NCBI GenBank assembly: GCA_001692895.1
Contig: KV748209.1
Location: 372,001 to 436,000, forward strand
Reading direction: 5' to 3'
Length of the DNA: 64,000 bases
DNA from: Cenococcum geophilum 1.58
Lineage: Eukaryota > Ascomycota > Dothideomycetes > Gloniales > Gloniaceae
Shown: positions 35,095-46,330 of the stretch, one piece after another
How the letters are laid out: each line of letters starts with the position of its first letter
Numbering within the stretch: position 1 is the stretch's first letter
The notes under the pieces: generated by a model
Seen by the model: the letters and a program-made list of their open reading frames with translations, nothing else
Told to the model about the DNA's origin: nothing
Database searches by the model: none
Made by a program: the position numbers and the translations under genes

Positions 35095-36775
35095 ATCTAA
35101 AAGGCTTTAGCGAGATTTATTAAAAATGTAAGCAAAATCTATAAAACAAATATTGCGGATATTTAATTCATTTATTTATATAACGCGTTATTATTACCAA
35201 AAGTTAATATAATATTTTTAAGACTTAGGGCTTCTAAATGGTATAAATTTTATAATATAGCTATTGCTTCGTCCTGATATTAATTTTATTAAAGTTAAAA
35301 AACGCGTTATTAAAAGCGTAAGCACGTATTATATCTTATTAAATAGTCTACTAATATAGACAAAACTATATAGATATATAGATATCTACTACTTAAAGCT
35401 ATTACAACACCTAGTAGGTGCTATAGTTAGGTCCTTCCTTAAAAATATCCTCCCTTAGCCTAGACTGCCTCTACTACTACTAGGCATTATATCCGCATAG
35501 AAAACCTACTATAGGTTAGAAGAAAAGCACTAGTTATTAGAGTTAGAAGACCGTAGTTAAATAAGAACACTAGTAGGTCTCTTAGAGCTTATAGGAGCTA
35601 GATAATTATATATAGGAGAATCTTATATCCCTGGCAGAGAGGTAGTTATAGGACGTATAAGATAAGCTTCTGGCCTTACAGGAGGTAAGTAAAGACAAAT
35701 AGTTAAGCTTAATAGATAGAGCTATTAAGCTTCTATATCCGTACAGCGGATAACCTAGTTAAATTAAGGTGTTAAGATGGGTAATATATAGGCGGAGGGA
35801 CTTATTCCTAGCGGTAAAGACATTATAGGGTAAGAGTATAATAATATAGGCGATTCTATTACTAATTTAAGCTTCCGTTACTATTATTATATTGCCTTTA
35901 AATATAATTAGAGAGGAGTAGCTGTTAAAAATACGGGCTATTCTAGGAGTAAATCCCGTATTTATATATACGGAGGTAATAAAAGCGTATATAGATATCC
36001 TAAAACATATTAAGGCGGGTTAGTTTATATATATTCTAGTATTACTAGAGTTACTATTAAGTAAACGGTTCTATTATATCCTTACTTAGCCCGCTTTTTG
36101 CTTATATATTTCCTTAGTTATAATTAAGAAGTATTATCTAGTTACTAACTAGGGTAAGAGCTTCCGGCCCTATTACGCATAGCTCTTTAAAGTGCAATTA
36201 CTGCTTAGTTTAATAGTGCTATAGGTTATATATACTGCAACACTTAATAAGAAGACGTATATAAAGGTAATAAAGCTAGTAGGGTTTTATTAAAGTATAA
36301 CGGATTTTAAATAAACGGATATTAATTAGCCTAACCTATTTATTATTGAGGGCTATATTAAGAGGAGGGATAAAAATAATTATAAGGCACTATTCTTTGT
36401 TATTAAAGAGGCGTTTAAGAAGGCGGTAGTAGAGGAGGATTATATATCCGCGACCCTTGGCTAAATATCCGCATTATCTAGCTAAACGCCCGTAGTACTT
36501 AGTAGGATATCCGCATCTTCTAGTTAAATATCCACTACCTCTATCTATTAATTAGTTGGGCGGATTTAAAATCTAGTAGGAGGTACTATATAGCTAAAGG
36601 GAAGAAAGGTTTTAAGTCCCAAATTAATTCCTAAGATAATTATCTTTCTTTATGCTAAAAATTATATTTATAGGTGTATAAATACTATCTATTTATAGCT
36701 TATAACTAAAGGCTATACTATAAAGTAGGCTAAAATAGTAGTGCGGAGTTATTATACGATATTATTCAAATATAA
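35095..36775 (+). pseudogene. unidentified protein remnant
   Basis: Plus frames hold long coherent stretches broken by TAG/TAA, such as LPLLLLGII with LEEKH and LLELED (about 35460-35560), then YKALFFVIKEAFKKAVVEED (about 36380-36450), then SRISASSS and LGGFKI. Codon use and stop pattern match RIP-mutated coding sequence. I do not recognise the family. It ends at the gypsy-2 target TATAA and resumes at 46197. It may belong to another DNA transposon or to the second helicase element. Confidence 0.4.
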
Positions 36776-37021
36776 TATTAGCGACTCAGTTAATCGAGGC
36801 ATAGGCACGGCAAAGGGGACGCGCAAGCCTATACGATTGGATTGTCTATAAACGAGAATCTAAAGCTAGGGAAAGGAAAGGAGAAGAAGAGTAGCGCCGT
36901 TTGATGTTTTATAAGATCTTTACATTACATAACCGCAATATGCGGCAATCTGTAGCAACTTGCTAGTGTGAAGTTCTACTAAGTTCTACTAAGTTCTACC
37001 AGTTCTACTAGTGCCGTAACA
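36776..37021 (-). repeat. 3' LTR of gypsy-2 (246 bp)
   Basis: It ends TGTTACGGCACTAG (minus start) and GCTAATA (minus end, CA changed to TA). It contains three copies of AAGTTCTACT near 36970-37010. On the minus strand CTTATAAAACATC is a plausible TATA box. Confidence 0.93.
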
Positions 37022-37099
37022 TTACCCCCCTCTCCAAAAAAGCCTGCCCTTAGGCTTTGTTGTTAAAAGTTTTAGTAAGAGGATCTAACTAATTAAATA

Positions 37100-39103
37100 A
37101 CTTTAACCGCCGGTTAAAGTTTCTGGATATCTTAAGACCTTACATAACTAAGAAATTTCTAGGGCGTTTTTGTCCTTATATTCTTCTAGTAGCTTATTAT
37201 CTTTATTATACTAGCATTCTATCTACTTATCTAGGTACTTTAGTGGTCTAGGTTTATTAGGGTAATAGCTATAAAACTCCTAAAGCTTATGGGGACTACC
37301 TATAAAGTTCTATATAGGGTACTAAGTGGGGTCTGGGTTATATCCTTTCCAACTAATATAATACTTTAATGTTCCCTTTACAAGTTTACAAGCTAGTATT
37401 TCTTTAATTTCCTATTTATTATCGCCATTAACTTAAATTAGTAGGGGAGGTTCATTCTTTTATCTAGGTAGTAGGTTATTTATAGCTTTCCGTAACTTAT
37501 CCGGTAAAAAGATAGGGTAAACTTTAATTAAGTCTGGGAGCTTAACCTTATACAAGTTGCCTACTTTATTAAGAATCTTATACAGTCCTGCCATCTTATA
37601 GTCTAACTTATGGCTAGGCCGTTCTATCTTCTAGTTCTTTATTATAACCTAAACTATATCGCCTATAGTAAAGTTAGGCTCGCGCCTATGCTTATTCGCC
37701 TACTATTTCATTAATTTCTAGGCCCTTTTTAGGTTTGTATGGGCTACTTTCTAGGCTTTTTCTAAGCGCTTAGCGTACTGCTGGGCTTCCTTATAAGATA
37801 GTTTTTCGCGTATAGTCTNGGGCCCTTNTNGTCTTTTCTAGTTAAAGCTTATATAGGGTAGGTAACCTATTTCTAGTTAAATAGGGATAAATCCAGTAGA
37901 GTTATGGGGTAGGGTCGCTTAGGTGTAGTCTATTAAGGGTAATAGTTTGGCCTAGTTATCCTAGAAGTAGTTAATAAAAGGCCGGAGTCTCTAGTCTAAG
38001 TATTAATTTATAATCTCCGTTTAACCGTCTATCTAGGGGTAATATGCTATAGAAAGCTTTAGCTTAATACCTAGGATCTAGGTAAACTTATTCTAAAAGG
38101 CTAATATAAACTACGGCCCGCGGTTAGATATAATAGTATTTAGTAGTCCGTAAATTCGGTAGACGTAGTAGATATATAGTTGGGCCGCCTTTTTAGTATT
38201 AATATTTTTATAATAAGGAATTAAGAACGGGCGCTTGCCGAAGCGGTTAACTAGGATTATAACCATATTATATCCGTTATGGTCTAGAGGTAGCTTATAA
38301 AAGTCTATAGAGATATATTACTAGGGGCAGTCGGGTATTAGGAGGGGTTTTAATAATCCTAGGGTCTTATCTTGTGAAATTATAGACCTATAGCAGTTAT
38401 TATAGTTCCGTATATAGCGGTTAATATCTATAATTATTCCGGGCTAGTAGTAGCGGTCGATAATAATCCTATAGGTCTTATTTTTTTAGGGTAGGCCGTA
38501 GAGACTTAGGTATGTGCTTCGGCAATAAGCCAAGTCTATAAGTTCTATTCCTCTGCTACTACTAGCCGTTTGCGGTGCTTAAGTAGTCCACTTTTAAGGG
38601 ACCATAGGCTAGAAACGTTCTTTGCCTTTTCGCGGTACTCCTATAGAGAAGGGGCCGTACGGTTTACCTGTAGTAGTTTATTAATAAGGTCTAGTTCTAT
38701 AGAGCCAATAGGGCATATCTTAGTATCTAAAGAGTCTATATTTAGTTCTGCCTATATTTAGGAGTTAAGGTGCTCTAGTTATTGTAGCGCTTAGGTCTAT
38801 AATAAGATCTTTATAGCTATCTAGTTATTTATATCCTATTTACTCCTTATAAAAGCGTCCGTATAATTGGTGGCGCCTAGCCTATATATAATTAGGAAGT
38901 TAAACTAAGATAGGGTGTCCGCCTAGCGCGCCTATTAGGCCGTAAGGGCCTTTATTATTATAAAATATTCTAAGGCCTTATAATTGGAAACTACCTAAAT
39001 AGACTTAGGGGTACCTTCTAGTTGGGCTCGCCAGTACTAAAAGCTAAAGATAATAGCTAGCATTTCTTTGTCGTGAATTAGGTAGGGTACTATTCTCCAT
39101 CTA
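37100..39103 (-). pseudogene. gypsy-2 integrase and RNase H remnant
   Basis: The C-terminal end of gypsy-2 pol, in the order expected for Ty3/gypsy and followed by the polypurine tract and LTR. Frames are broken by TAG/TAA and by a few Ns at 37819-37830. The region is interrupted at 39102-39103 (TA) by the Tc1-like element. Confidence 0.65.
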
Positions 39104-40391
39104 CAGTGCCAAGACATTAGTCTGTGCACACGCGAACCAACATCACACGATCGCAATATTGTCACCAAATTCAATCATTTACCACATCACAATGCAACGC
39201 TCGTTTGGAACGGAAATTAGTAGAAATTGAAGGCCTGGGGCAGAGCTTTCAGATGCACAAAGAGCTGGAATCCTTAGTGCAGTAGAGGCAGGGGAGGAGA
39301 AGACTAAAATCGCGGCGAGGTATCGCGTCAGTCGTCGCGTTATTTACAATACAATCGATCGATAGAATAACCACCACACGCTTAAATCTCTACCAAGACC
39401 CGGACAGCCCGAAAAGCTTACTCAACGACAGAAGCGTCTACTTCTTCGAATTGTACGCAGGAACCCTTAAATCGACTATGCAGCTCTTAAGTATCAGGCT
39501 GTAGGGGTTACCGTTAAGCATAGAACTTTATAACGTCTATTCAAAAAACACCATATTACGAAGTGGCTCGCCAAAAAGAGACCAAAGCTGACGCCAGCGG
39601 TAGCTTAATTAAGGTATCTTTGGGCTCGAAAATATAAGGGATTCCCTTAAAGACGTGTTAAGTTTTCTAATAAATGCTTATACGAACGAGGCTTAGGAAA
39701 GAAGCCTGTTTAGGTCTTCCGGACGTCTCTACAAAAGTAAAATTATAACTTTATTACAGAGGTGTCCAACAGAAAGGATCTTACATAGATAATCTACGCC
39801 GCTTTTTGGTACGATGGCCGTTCGGAGTTAATTACTATGGAAAGAGACGTTTTAGCGCGGAAGAAAGGCTATAGCGCCCGAAGCTATATTTGGGCCTTAG
39901 AAGAAGGTCTTATGCCAGTCTATAAGCCTTTAGATATCTACTAAATGGATAACGCTCTAATCCATATGTCGAATCTTATAAAGAAGTGGTTGAAAACGCA
40001 CGGTGTTTGGACGCTTAATTTCCCCCTATACTCGCCCAATCTTAACCCAATTAAGTACCTTTAGCTGGTACTAAAAAGGAAGATTCTTAAGCTTTATCTA
40101 GAGCTTATATAGATGGGACAAAGTAAGGAGGATTTGGAGCGTTTAATTAAGGCGTGTAAGGAGGCGTAGTTGGCTATCGATTAAGGCCTTATGCGACGAT
40201 TAATCGACAGTATAGACCGAAGGCTGGAGGCAGTAAAAAAAGCACGTGGCTAGCAGACAAAGTATTAACTATAATTAAACAATCTCATACTGATTTGGCT
40301 GCATTTGATTGCTGTGGCGTTGTGCAATTGTTCAAAGTTGTGTCGATTTTGGTGAGAATTCGTGTGTGCACAGACTAATGTCTTGGCACTG
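39104..40391 (+). mobile_element. Tc1-like DNA transposon (1288 bp)
   Basis: Terminal inverted repeats of about 30 bp (CAGTGCCAAGACATTAGTCT then GTGCACAC) lie at both ends, flanked by TA at 39102-39103 and 40392-40393. The size is typical for Tc1/mariner. It carries a single transposase pseudogene. The TIRs are almost unmutated and rich in CA/TG, whereas the gene has moderate RIP damage. Confidence 0.95.
39192..40268 (+). pseudogene. Tc1-like transposase, DD34E with E to K
   Basis: One frame of 359 codons from ATG 39192 to TAA 40268, no net frameshift, with about a dozen in-frame TAG/TAA. The helix-turn-helix region reads KIAARYRVSRRVIYNTI (residues about 38-55). The catalytic core has AFWYDGRSELITMERD (first Asp), MDNALIH (second Asp) and YSPNLNPIK, where the family has NPIE. 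The second Asp and the Glu position are separated by 34 residues, the Tc1-type DD34E spacing. The Glu codon changed GAG to AAG after T, as RIP predicts. It is inactive. Confidence 0.93.
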
Positions 40392-40407
40392 TATCTGCTT
40401 TTGGGAG

Positions 40408-42531
40408 TTTTTTTTTTTTTTTTATCCGATTGTATTATACTACGTACAATACTGCGCATGCAGCCTTAGGCTATGGCGCTATAGTTCTATATACATAAAT
40501 CCTTTCTAGGCAGCTTAATATGTACTAGTAGCTATGTCCTAGTAGTTTATAAACCCCTAAATTAGGAGTTTATAGTTTCCTAGTAAAATACTAAGATACT
40601 GCAACTACTAGGGAATGAGAAGATNGTAAGAAAAACTATAAGAAATCCTAACCCCTNTCCNTATCCTTTTGCAATTTATTTCTATCCTTTTGCTCTCTAA
40701 TATCTTTTTAAGAGCCTAGTAGGAGTTGCCTCCTTCTAGAATCCTATCTGTTTTATTCTTCCATAGAATCTTCTTTACGTACTAGCTTAGCTGCTTTAAG
40801 AGTCTTATAGTCTTTACTATTAGCAAAGTGTTTTTCTTTACAATTAATGCAAAGAGGGGTGGTATGCTGGCAAGGCTTGCCTATTATTATACAGGTAGAA
40901 CAGGAATGGTCTTTAAATAAATATGCAGCCGTACAGTATCTATAGGCCCTAGTAGAGCACCTATCTCCTATATGGCCAAATTTTTGGCAGCTCGTACACT
41001 GCGTAGTAGGAGAGACTTTGAGGTATTTTACTACCTTAGTAGCTGTACCTGCAATTGATATCTCTTTTTGCTTAAGGATTTCTTGTCTTTTTTCTTCGTT
41101 CTCTATAGTAAAAACTATAGAGCCAAATCTNGTCTNTNNATTGTGTCTTTTTNNACTANATNAGATCCATNTAGGTAGTCCTTGTATCCTTATAGGATTA
41201 AAGGTCTCGATTTCTTCCTTTAGGAGCTTAGAGCCCCCTTCTCCTAGGAAAGGTAGGGTAGGAACCCCGTGGGCTATAATTTGAACCCATGGTTCTAGTT
41301 TTTGTTCTCTTTAAAAGGTAAAGCAGTTATACCAGATCTCCTTATATTTAACCAAGAAATCTGCATTATACTCTTCTATAGTTATAAGGAGAATATTTTA
41401 TTTTCCTTTTGTTCTAGCTATAGATGCTAAAACTGGCTTTTTTACTTACAATTTTGATGCAAATAGTTGATTGACTTTGTTTCGTATAGAGAAGGTATTT
41501 AGGGGTTGGTCCTTTTCGTCTGTAATTAGGACTAGCTTCCTTTCTTGTAGCTGCTTTTTCTTACTTCTAGTAGAAGTAGAAGGGGTAGGAGATGGTATTA
41601 ATAAGGAAGGTAGTGAGGATGAAGAAGAAGGAAGGTCCTTCTTTAGCCTCTTTGCGTAGGTTTCTTTAATAGGAGCCACCTCCTTACGGAGAGCTCTTAC
41701 TTCTTCTACTAGTCCTTTTAGGACATCGTTTGTCTTCTCTTTTTCTTTTTTTTCTTCTTCTTCTTCTTGTATAAAGGGATTTTCTCCTAATAGGATACTT
41801 CGTGTATAGTACACTAGCTGTTCAACTTGTTCTTTTATTCCTTCTCTTTCTTCTTCTTCTTCTTCTTCTAGCCCTTTATAGGCCTGGGTTAGGCTTTTTA
41901 AAGCGAAGCTTAGATGTTGTCCTGGAGAAAAGGAATAGGAGGGTATATCATCCGTATTATCCGTAGTAGTTATTAGTTTTGTTGTCTTTTTTGCAGGTTT
42001 TTAGTTTTCTTTTTCAGGAGAAGACTGAGGATGTCTTCTTTTTTCTCCTGCCCTAATTGGGCCAGGAGAAGGAGAACGGGGAGAATAAGTAGATGTAGAG
42101 CCTTCATCACTTATTTCTATAGGAGGTTTTTTTTTTAGACCTATTAGGCCTTGGCACATCGTATCTTATATAGGGGTTCCTAGTTTTACTATCCTTATAC
42201 CCTTTCTCCTTACTAATCCTACTAGAAGATTTCTGGGGAGATTAGGCTAAAAGGTAGTAGAAAATCTAGCCTCTATATTTTGTAGTTTTGGTATTTAGTT
42301 TTAGTGTTCCTGTCCGTGCCTCGCCTACAAGCTAGGACCACCCCTAAGAAGAATTTTCTNTTNGGGGAANGGGAGTAAAACGACAAATAAATCCACCTCT
42401 AGCTCGCTAGGCAGTAGGAATTAAGTCTTAAAAGTTGGAAAATCGATTGTTTTTGATAGTAAGATGGGTATGCGTAAGTTTTGAAGTGTGGCGCTACCTT
42501 TTAGTAAGGTTGTATGTGCGGTGTAGGTTTT
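40408..42531 (-). mobile_element. LINE (Tad-like) with ORF1 only
   Basis: A minus-strand insertion with a terminal T tract (poly(A) on its own strand, 40408-40423). It is flanked by TGCTTTTGGGAG (40396-40407) and TGCTTTTAGGAG (42532-42543), a 12-bp target duplication with one G/A change. ORF1 fills 42159-40753 and only about 345 bp of 3' sequence follow, so the endonuclease and reverse transcriptase ORF2 is missing. Ns occur at several places. Its 3' end is shared with 20621-20746. Confidence 0.88.
40753..42159 (-). pseudogene. LINE ORF1 gag-like protein
   Basis: A frame of 469 codons (ATG complement at 42157-42159, stop at 40753-40755) with a few in-frame TAA/TAG and some Ns. The start region is MCQGLIGLKKKPPIEISDEG, then SPRSPSPGPI. 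A Glu-rich coiled region lies at 41750-41870, and a Ser/Pro linker at 41560-41640. A CCHC knuckle CTSCQKFGHIGDRC comes near 40950-41000, followed by further Cys/His pairs (CTAAYLFKDHSCSTC; CQHTTPLCINCKEKH). This is the ORF1 layout of fungal Tad/CgT1-type LINEs, which binds RNA during retrotransposition. Confidence 0.8.
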
Positions 42532-42543
42532 TGCTTTTAGGAG

Positions 42544-44640
42544 TAAACGCCAGCTATAATACTATCTAAGGCATCGGTTTTTAGCATTAAGGGCCGTTTT
42601 AGGTTAAAGTAGGTAAGTAAGGGAGTAGAGACTAGTCGTTTCTTAAGCTCGTTAAAGGCCTGCCTATATATGGTATTAAAGTAAAAGGGCCGGTCCTTAT
42701 AGGTAAGTAGGCTTAGTAGCTAGGTAATCCTACTATAGTTCTTAATAAAGCGTTAGTAGAAGTTACAGAACCCTAAGAATAACTATACCCCCTTTACGGT
42801 CCTTGGGGGTACCTATTAGTTAATTATAGCTGTCTTTTTTAGGTCTGCCTTGATCCCGTTTATACTAATAATAAACCCTAGGTACTTTATATGCTTAATA
42901 CTAAATTCTAACTTCTTAATATTGGCTTAGAGGCTAGCTTCCTAAAGTTATTATAGGACTTTATAGACATGCTCTTTATATTCTAGTTTATTTTTAGAGT
43001 AGATTATAATATTATCTAGGTATACTATATAGAAGTTATTAAGGTAGTTAAATAGTATATTATTTATATATCGTTGGTATGTAGCTAGTCTGTTAGTTAG
43101 TCTAAAAGGCAGTACTTTATATTTATACGTTCCGTAATAGGTCTAAAACGTAATAAGGTTTTTTAATTTAGGGTTTATCCTAATTTAGTAAAAAGCCTAG
43201 CGGATATTAAGCTTTATAAAGATCTTAGCTTTACTTATTTGGGCTAAAGTCTTATTAAGTAAAGGCAGTAGGTAGCGGTCTTTAAGGGTTAAATTATTAA
43301 GCCTATGGTAGTTAATATAGAAATGAAGTCCTCTATTTAGCTTTTTAGTAAAGAGAATAGGTAAGTTAAAAGGGGCTTAACTAGGCTTAATAAAGCCCTT
43401 ATCTAAGTTATTAATAAGATACTACTTTATAGCCTATAATTTGGTAGTAAATTATTGTTAGAGGGGGCTATAGCTAAGAGTAACTACCTTGTCCGGCTTA
43501 ATTTTAATTATATAGTTGTACGGTTAGTAAGGCGGGAGTATATTAAATGCTACTTTGGAGAAGGTATTTTTAAATTTCTAGTATTAGCGGGGCAGTTTCT
43601 GTTCTACTAGCTCCTTATCTATAAGCTCGCCTTTCTCTTAGGCTAGGGCTTCTTTTTCTTTAATTATTTAATTAATTTTGTATAAGTTAGTTATAAAGGC
43701 AACGGTATTAGGCTAAACTAGGTTCTAGTAGAATCCTATAGCGCCAATATAGCAGATATTAACTAGTAGGAGGTCCGTGGGTTTCTTTATGAATATTTAT
43801 TAAGCCGTATTTTGCGGTATAGGGTTTATAGTCTTCCTTAGCTTACGTTCTATTTTCTGTAAGTTATCCTTCTAGTTTATTAGTTTAGTGTATTATCTAA
43901 TATCCCTAGCCTTTCTTTATAGCTGTATAGGGCCTAAGTTTTCTATTTAGGACTTAGCTAGGCCACTACTAACTTTCTAAGTCTTTAGTGCGGGTGGTAT
44001 AATATAAGTAGTCTAGGGGCGGCGTAGTATAGATCTGTTGCGGATTAAGCTATATATCCTTCTTAAAAGCCTAGTCCCTATACGTCGCATTGGCCTAGTA
44101 AATGGTGTTTATCTACGGCTGTATAAGGTTTTTTATTGTAATACTAATCTCTTTTATAAAGGAAGGCGTTAGGGGTATAGTTTTGGGCTAGAAAAGCTGC
44201 CTATTCCGTACGTTAAGCTATAAGCCTAAATAGGCTAGCCATTTTCTCCCTAAGATTATATTATAGCTTCTAAGGTCTATAATAAGGAAGGGGATATTAT
44301 ACTACCTTTGTCCGTTAACGCGGAGGTAGATCCGCAAGATAGTTATAATAGGTAGCCCTATTTGTCCGTTATAACCGTAAATAGGGATTAGTTTAGGCAG
44401 TTCTTTAAGGGGTGCATTTAAAAAGCTAGCTAGTTTTATAGCGTACTTTATGTTAATTAAGGTAAAGCCATTTACTCCTAAGTTAGCTAAAGTAGAGGTT
44501 AAAACTTAATATCTATTGCGAAATAAAGTATAAGGGATAGTGTAGCTTTTTCTATTAACTAGTTGACCTAGATTAATATATAATATATTAATCCCTTTTA
44601 ACCCTAGAGAGGAGTCTTTCTCTAAGGTTCCTCTTTTTCT
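42544..44640 (-). pseudogene. gypsy-2 protease and reverse transcriptase remnant
   Basis: The minus frame at about 43005-43060 reads YIVYLDNIIIYSKNKLEY, for YLDDIIIYS; the second Asp is Asn. Protease and connecting sequence follow toward 44600. In-frame TAG is common. The RNase H end is cut by the LINE. Confidence 0.8.
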
Positions 44641-44649
44641 AGCTTTATA

Positions 44650-45725
44650 CTATTCTTCTAAATTAATAGGACCTTATTTATCTTTACCTTTATTAGGCAG
44701 TTCCTTATAGGGTAGCCTATTTAACCGTATAAGAAGTAAGCTTCTTAATTATTAAAGGCCTATATATAGGGGTCGCTATATATAGGCTGGGTATATACTA
44801 GGCCCGTAGTAGGGGTAGCTATATAGCTAGCTGCCGGGTTAACTATAGGAGTTGTCGATTATGCTAGGGCACTATAGGCTGTACTTGTAGTACTTGTGGC
44901 CTAGTTTATAAGGTTTCTAGTTTTTAGCTAATTAGCGCGTGCCTTAATTTAATAAAGGCCTTAGTTAATAGCTAGGTAATAGTCTATAAGTTCCTTTAAT
45001 ATTTATACTGTAGTATAAGCTAGTAATACGGCCTGCTATAAGTTTAGGGTAAGCTTATTAAAGAGGTCTGGCAGTAGGTCTTCCTAGGGGATTTAGGCCT
45101 ATTTGGCTAGGTATAGAAAGCGGGTTTAAAAGGCTGAAAAGGTCTCTATTATTTTTATGTTTAGGTATTTATAGCTAAGGTAGGCGTTTTATACTTTAAA
45201 GGGGTCTTTATAAATAGAAGATAAGTATTTAATTATTTCTTTTTCTGAGATAAAGGGGTCTACTAAGTCTTTAGTATATCACGGGCGTAAATATATCTAA
45301 GCGTCTCTACTAGTACGGCTGAAGACGTAGGCTATTTTGGCTTAGGCGTTAGGGAAGTAGTTTATATTAACTTTAAGCTTATCCTATAATTAAAGCTTCT
45401 AATTATTAAATATAGGGTCGGTTCCGTTTATAAGTAGCGGGGGGTCTATAACCTTTACTAACCGCTTTAGTGCTATATAGGCCTTAGTAGGTCTACTAAG
45501 GCACTAAAATAGGGCCTAAAGGACTATAGTAAGTCTTTAGTTGTTTAATAATAACTTATTATTAGATATAGGGGTATCTCTAGCTTTAAGTAGCTCTTAT
45601 AGTTATTTAATTTTGGTATTAGTAGCCGCAAGCTCCGCCTAGGGGGTTAAAACGTTAATTATTTCTTTGTCTAAAGTATTTAAGGGTCCTATAGCTGCTT
45701 TACCTACTACTGTGTTTTATGGCAT
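44650..45725 (-). pseudogene. gypsy-2 gag remnant
   Basis: The start codon is the complement of 45723-45725 and the first residues are MP, then a stop in place of Arg, then NTVVGKAAIGPLNTLDKE. It is nearly the same as the gag start of gypsy-4 at 60845. At 45640-45649 the sequence corresponding to the miniature element's target in gypsy-4 is uninterrupted. Confidence 0.8.
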
Positions 45726-45950
45726 AGTGGTAGGGGTATTAGGTAATTCTAGGTAATTTCTTTAGGGGTTTTAGTCTATGCGTGTCTTATAGGTCCTTTC
45801 CTTAGGGTTTTATTCTTTTCTTTTAGGTCCTGTCCTTATAGTCCTAGTAATATCCTTAGGGTCCTATTCTATATTCTTGTCCTATTTATAGTCTTATAAA
45901 TATATTTAAGTTCCCCCCTAGGAAGAAAGAGTAGAGTAAGCTTTAGATAA

Positions 45951-46196
45951 TATTAGCGACTTAATTAATTAAGGCATGGGCACGGTAAAGGGGACGCGCA
46001 AGCCTATACGATTAGATTGTCTATAAACAAGAATCTAAAGCTAGGGAAAGGAAAGGAGAAAAAGAGTAGCGCCGTTTGATGTTTTATAAGATCTTCGCAT
46101 TACGTGACCACAATATACGGCAATCTGTGGCAACTTGCCGGTGCGAAGTTCTGCTAAGTTCTGCCAAGTTCTGCCAGTTCTGCTAGTGCCGTAACA
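45951..46196 (-). repeat. 5' LTR of gypsy-2 (246 bp)
   Basis: It differs from 36776-37021 mostly by transitions. It has AAGTTCTGCT / AAGTTCTGCC repeats where the other LTR has AAGTTCTACT, so it is the less RIP-damaged copy. Confidence 0.93.
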
Positions 46197-46330
46197 TATA
46201 ATAAGAGTAGGGAGTATTAAAATTTCTATATAGAAGACTTACCTACCCATATTCTTATTACGTTAGACGCCCTAGCCTATAATGCGGATATTTTAGATAT
46301 TATCCGTTCTATTATATAACGTATTTTATA
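46197..46330 (+). other. flank of gypsy-2, resumed host sequence
   Basis: It starts with the TATAA duplicate and continues the coding-like sequence broken at 36775 (ATATAGAAGACTTACCTACC; GCCTATAATGCGGATATT). It ends at the Pogo-type terminal repeat. Confidence 0.5.

Larger units (their letters stand above)
36776..46196 (-). mobile_element. gypsy-2: Ty3/gypsy element with LTRs, target duplication and two inserts
   Basis: Two 246-bp LTRs (36776-37021 and 45951-46196) are bounded by TATAA on both sides (36771-36775, 46197-46201). The element reads minus: gag start 45725, reverse transcriptase about 42540-44200, integrase about 37100-39100. A polypurine tract (TTTTGGAGAGGGGGG, minus) abuts the 3' LTR. 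A Tc1-like element (39104-40391) and a LINE (40408-42531) lie in the RNase H/integrase part. Without them the element is about 6.0 kb. It is the same family as gypsy-4 at 60407. Confidence 0.93.

Noticed and set aside
38570-38761. Plus-strand 63-codon frame
   Set aside because: Antisense shadow of the gypsy-2 integrase region without family features.
40265-40509. Frames spanning the Tc1 right end and the T tract
   Set aside because: They cross the TIR, the target site and the poly(T) of the LINE; not genes.
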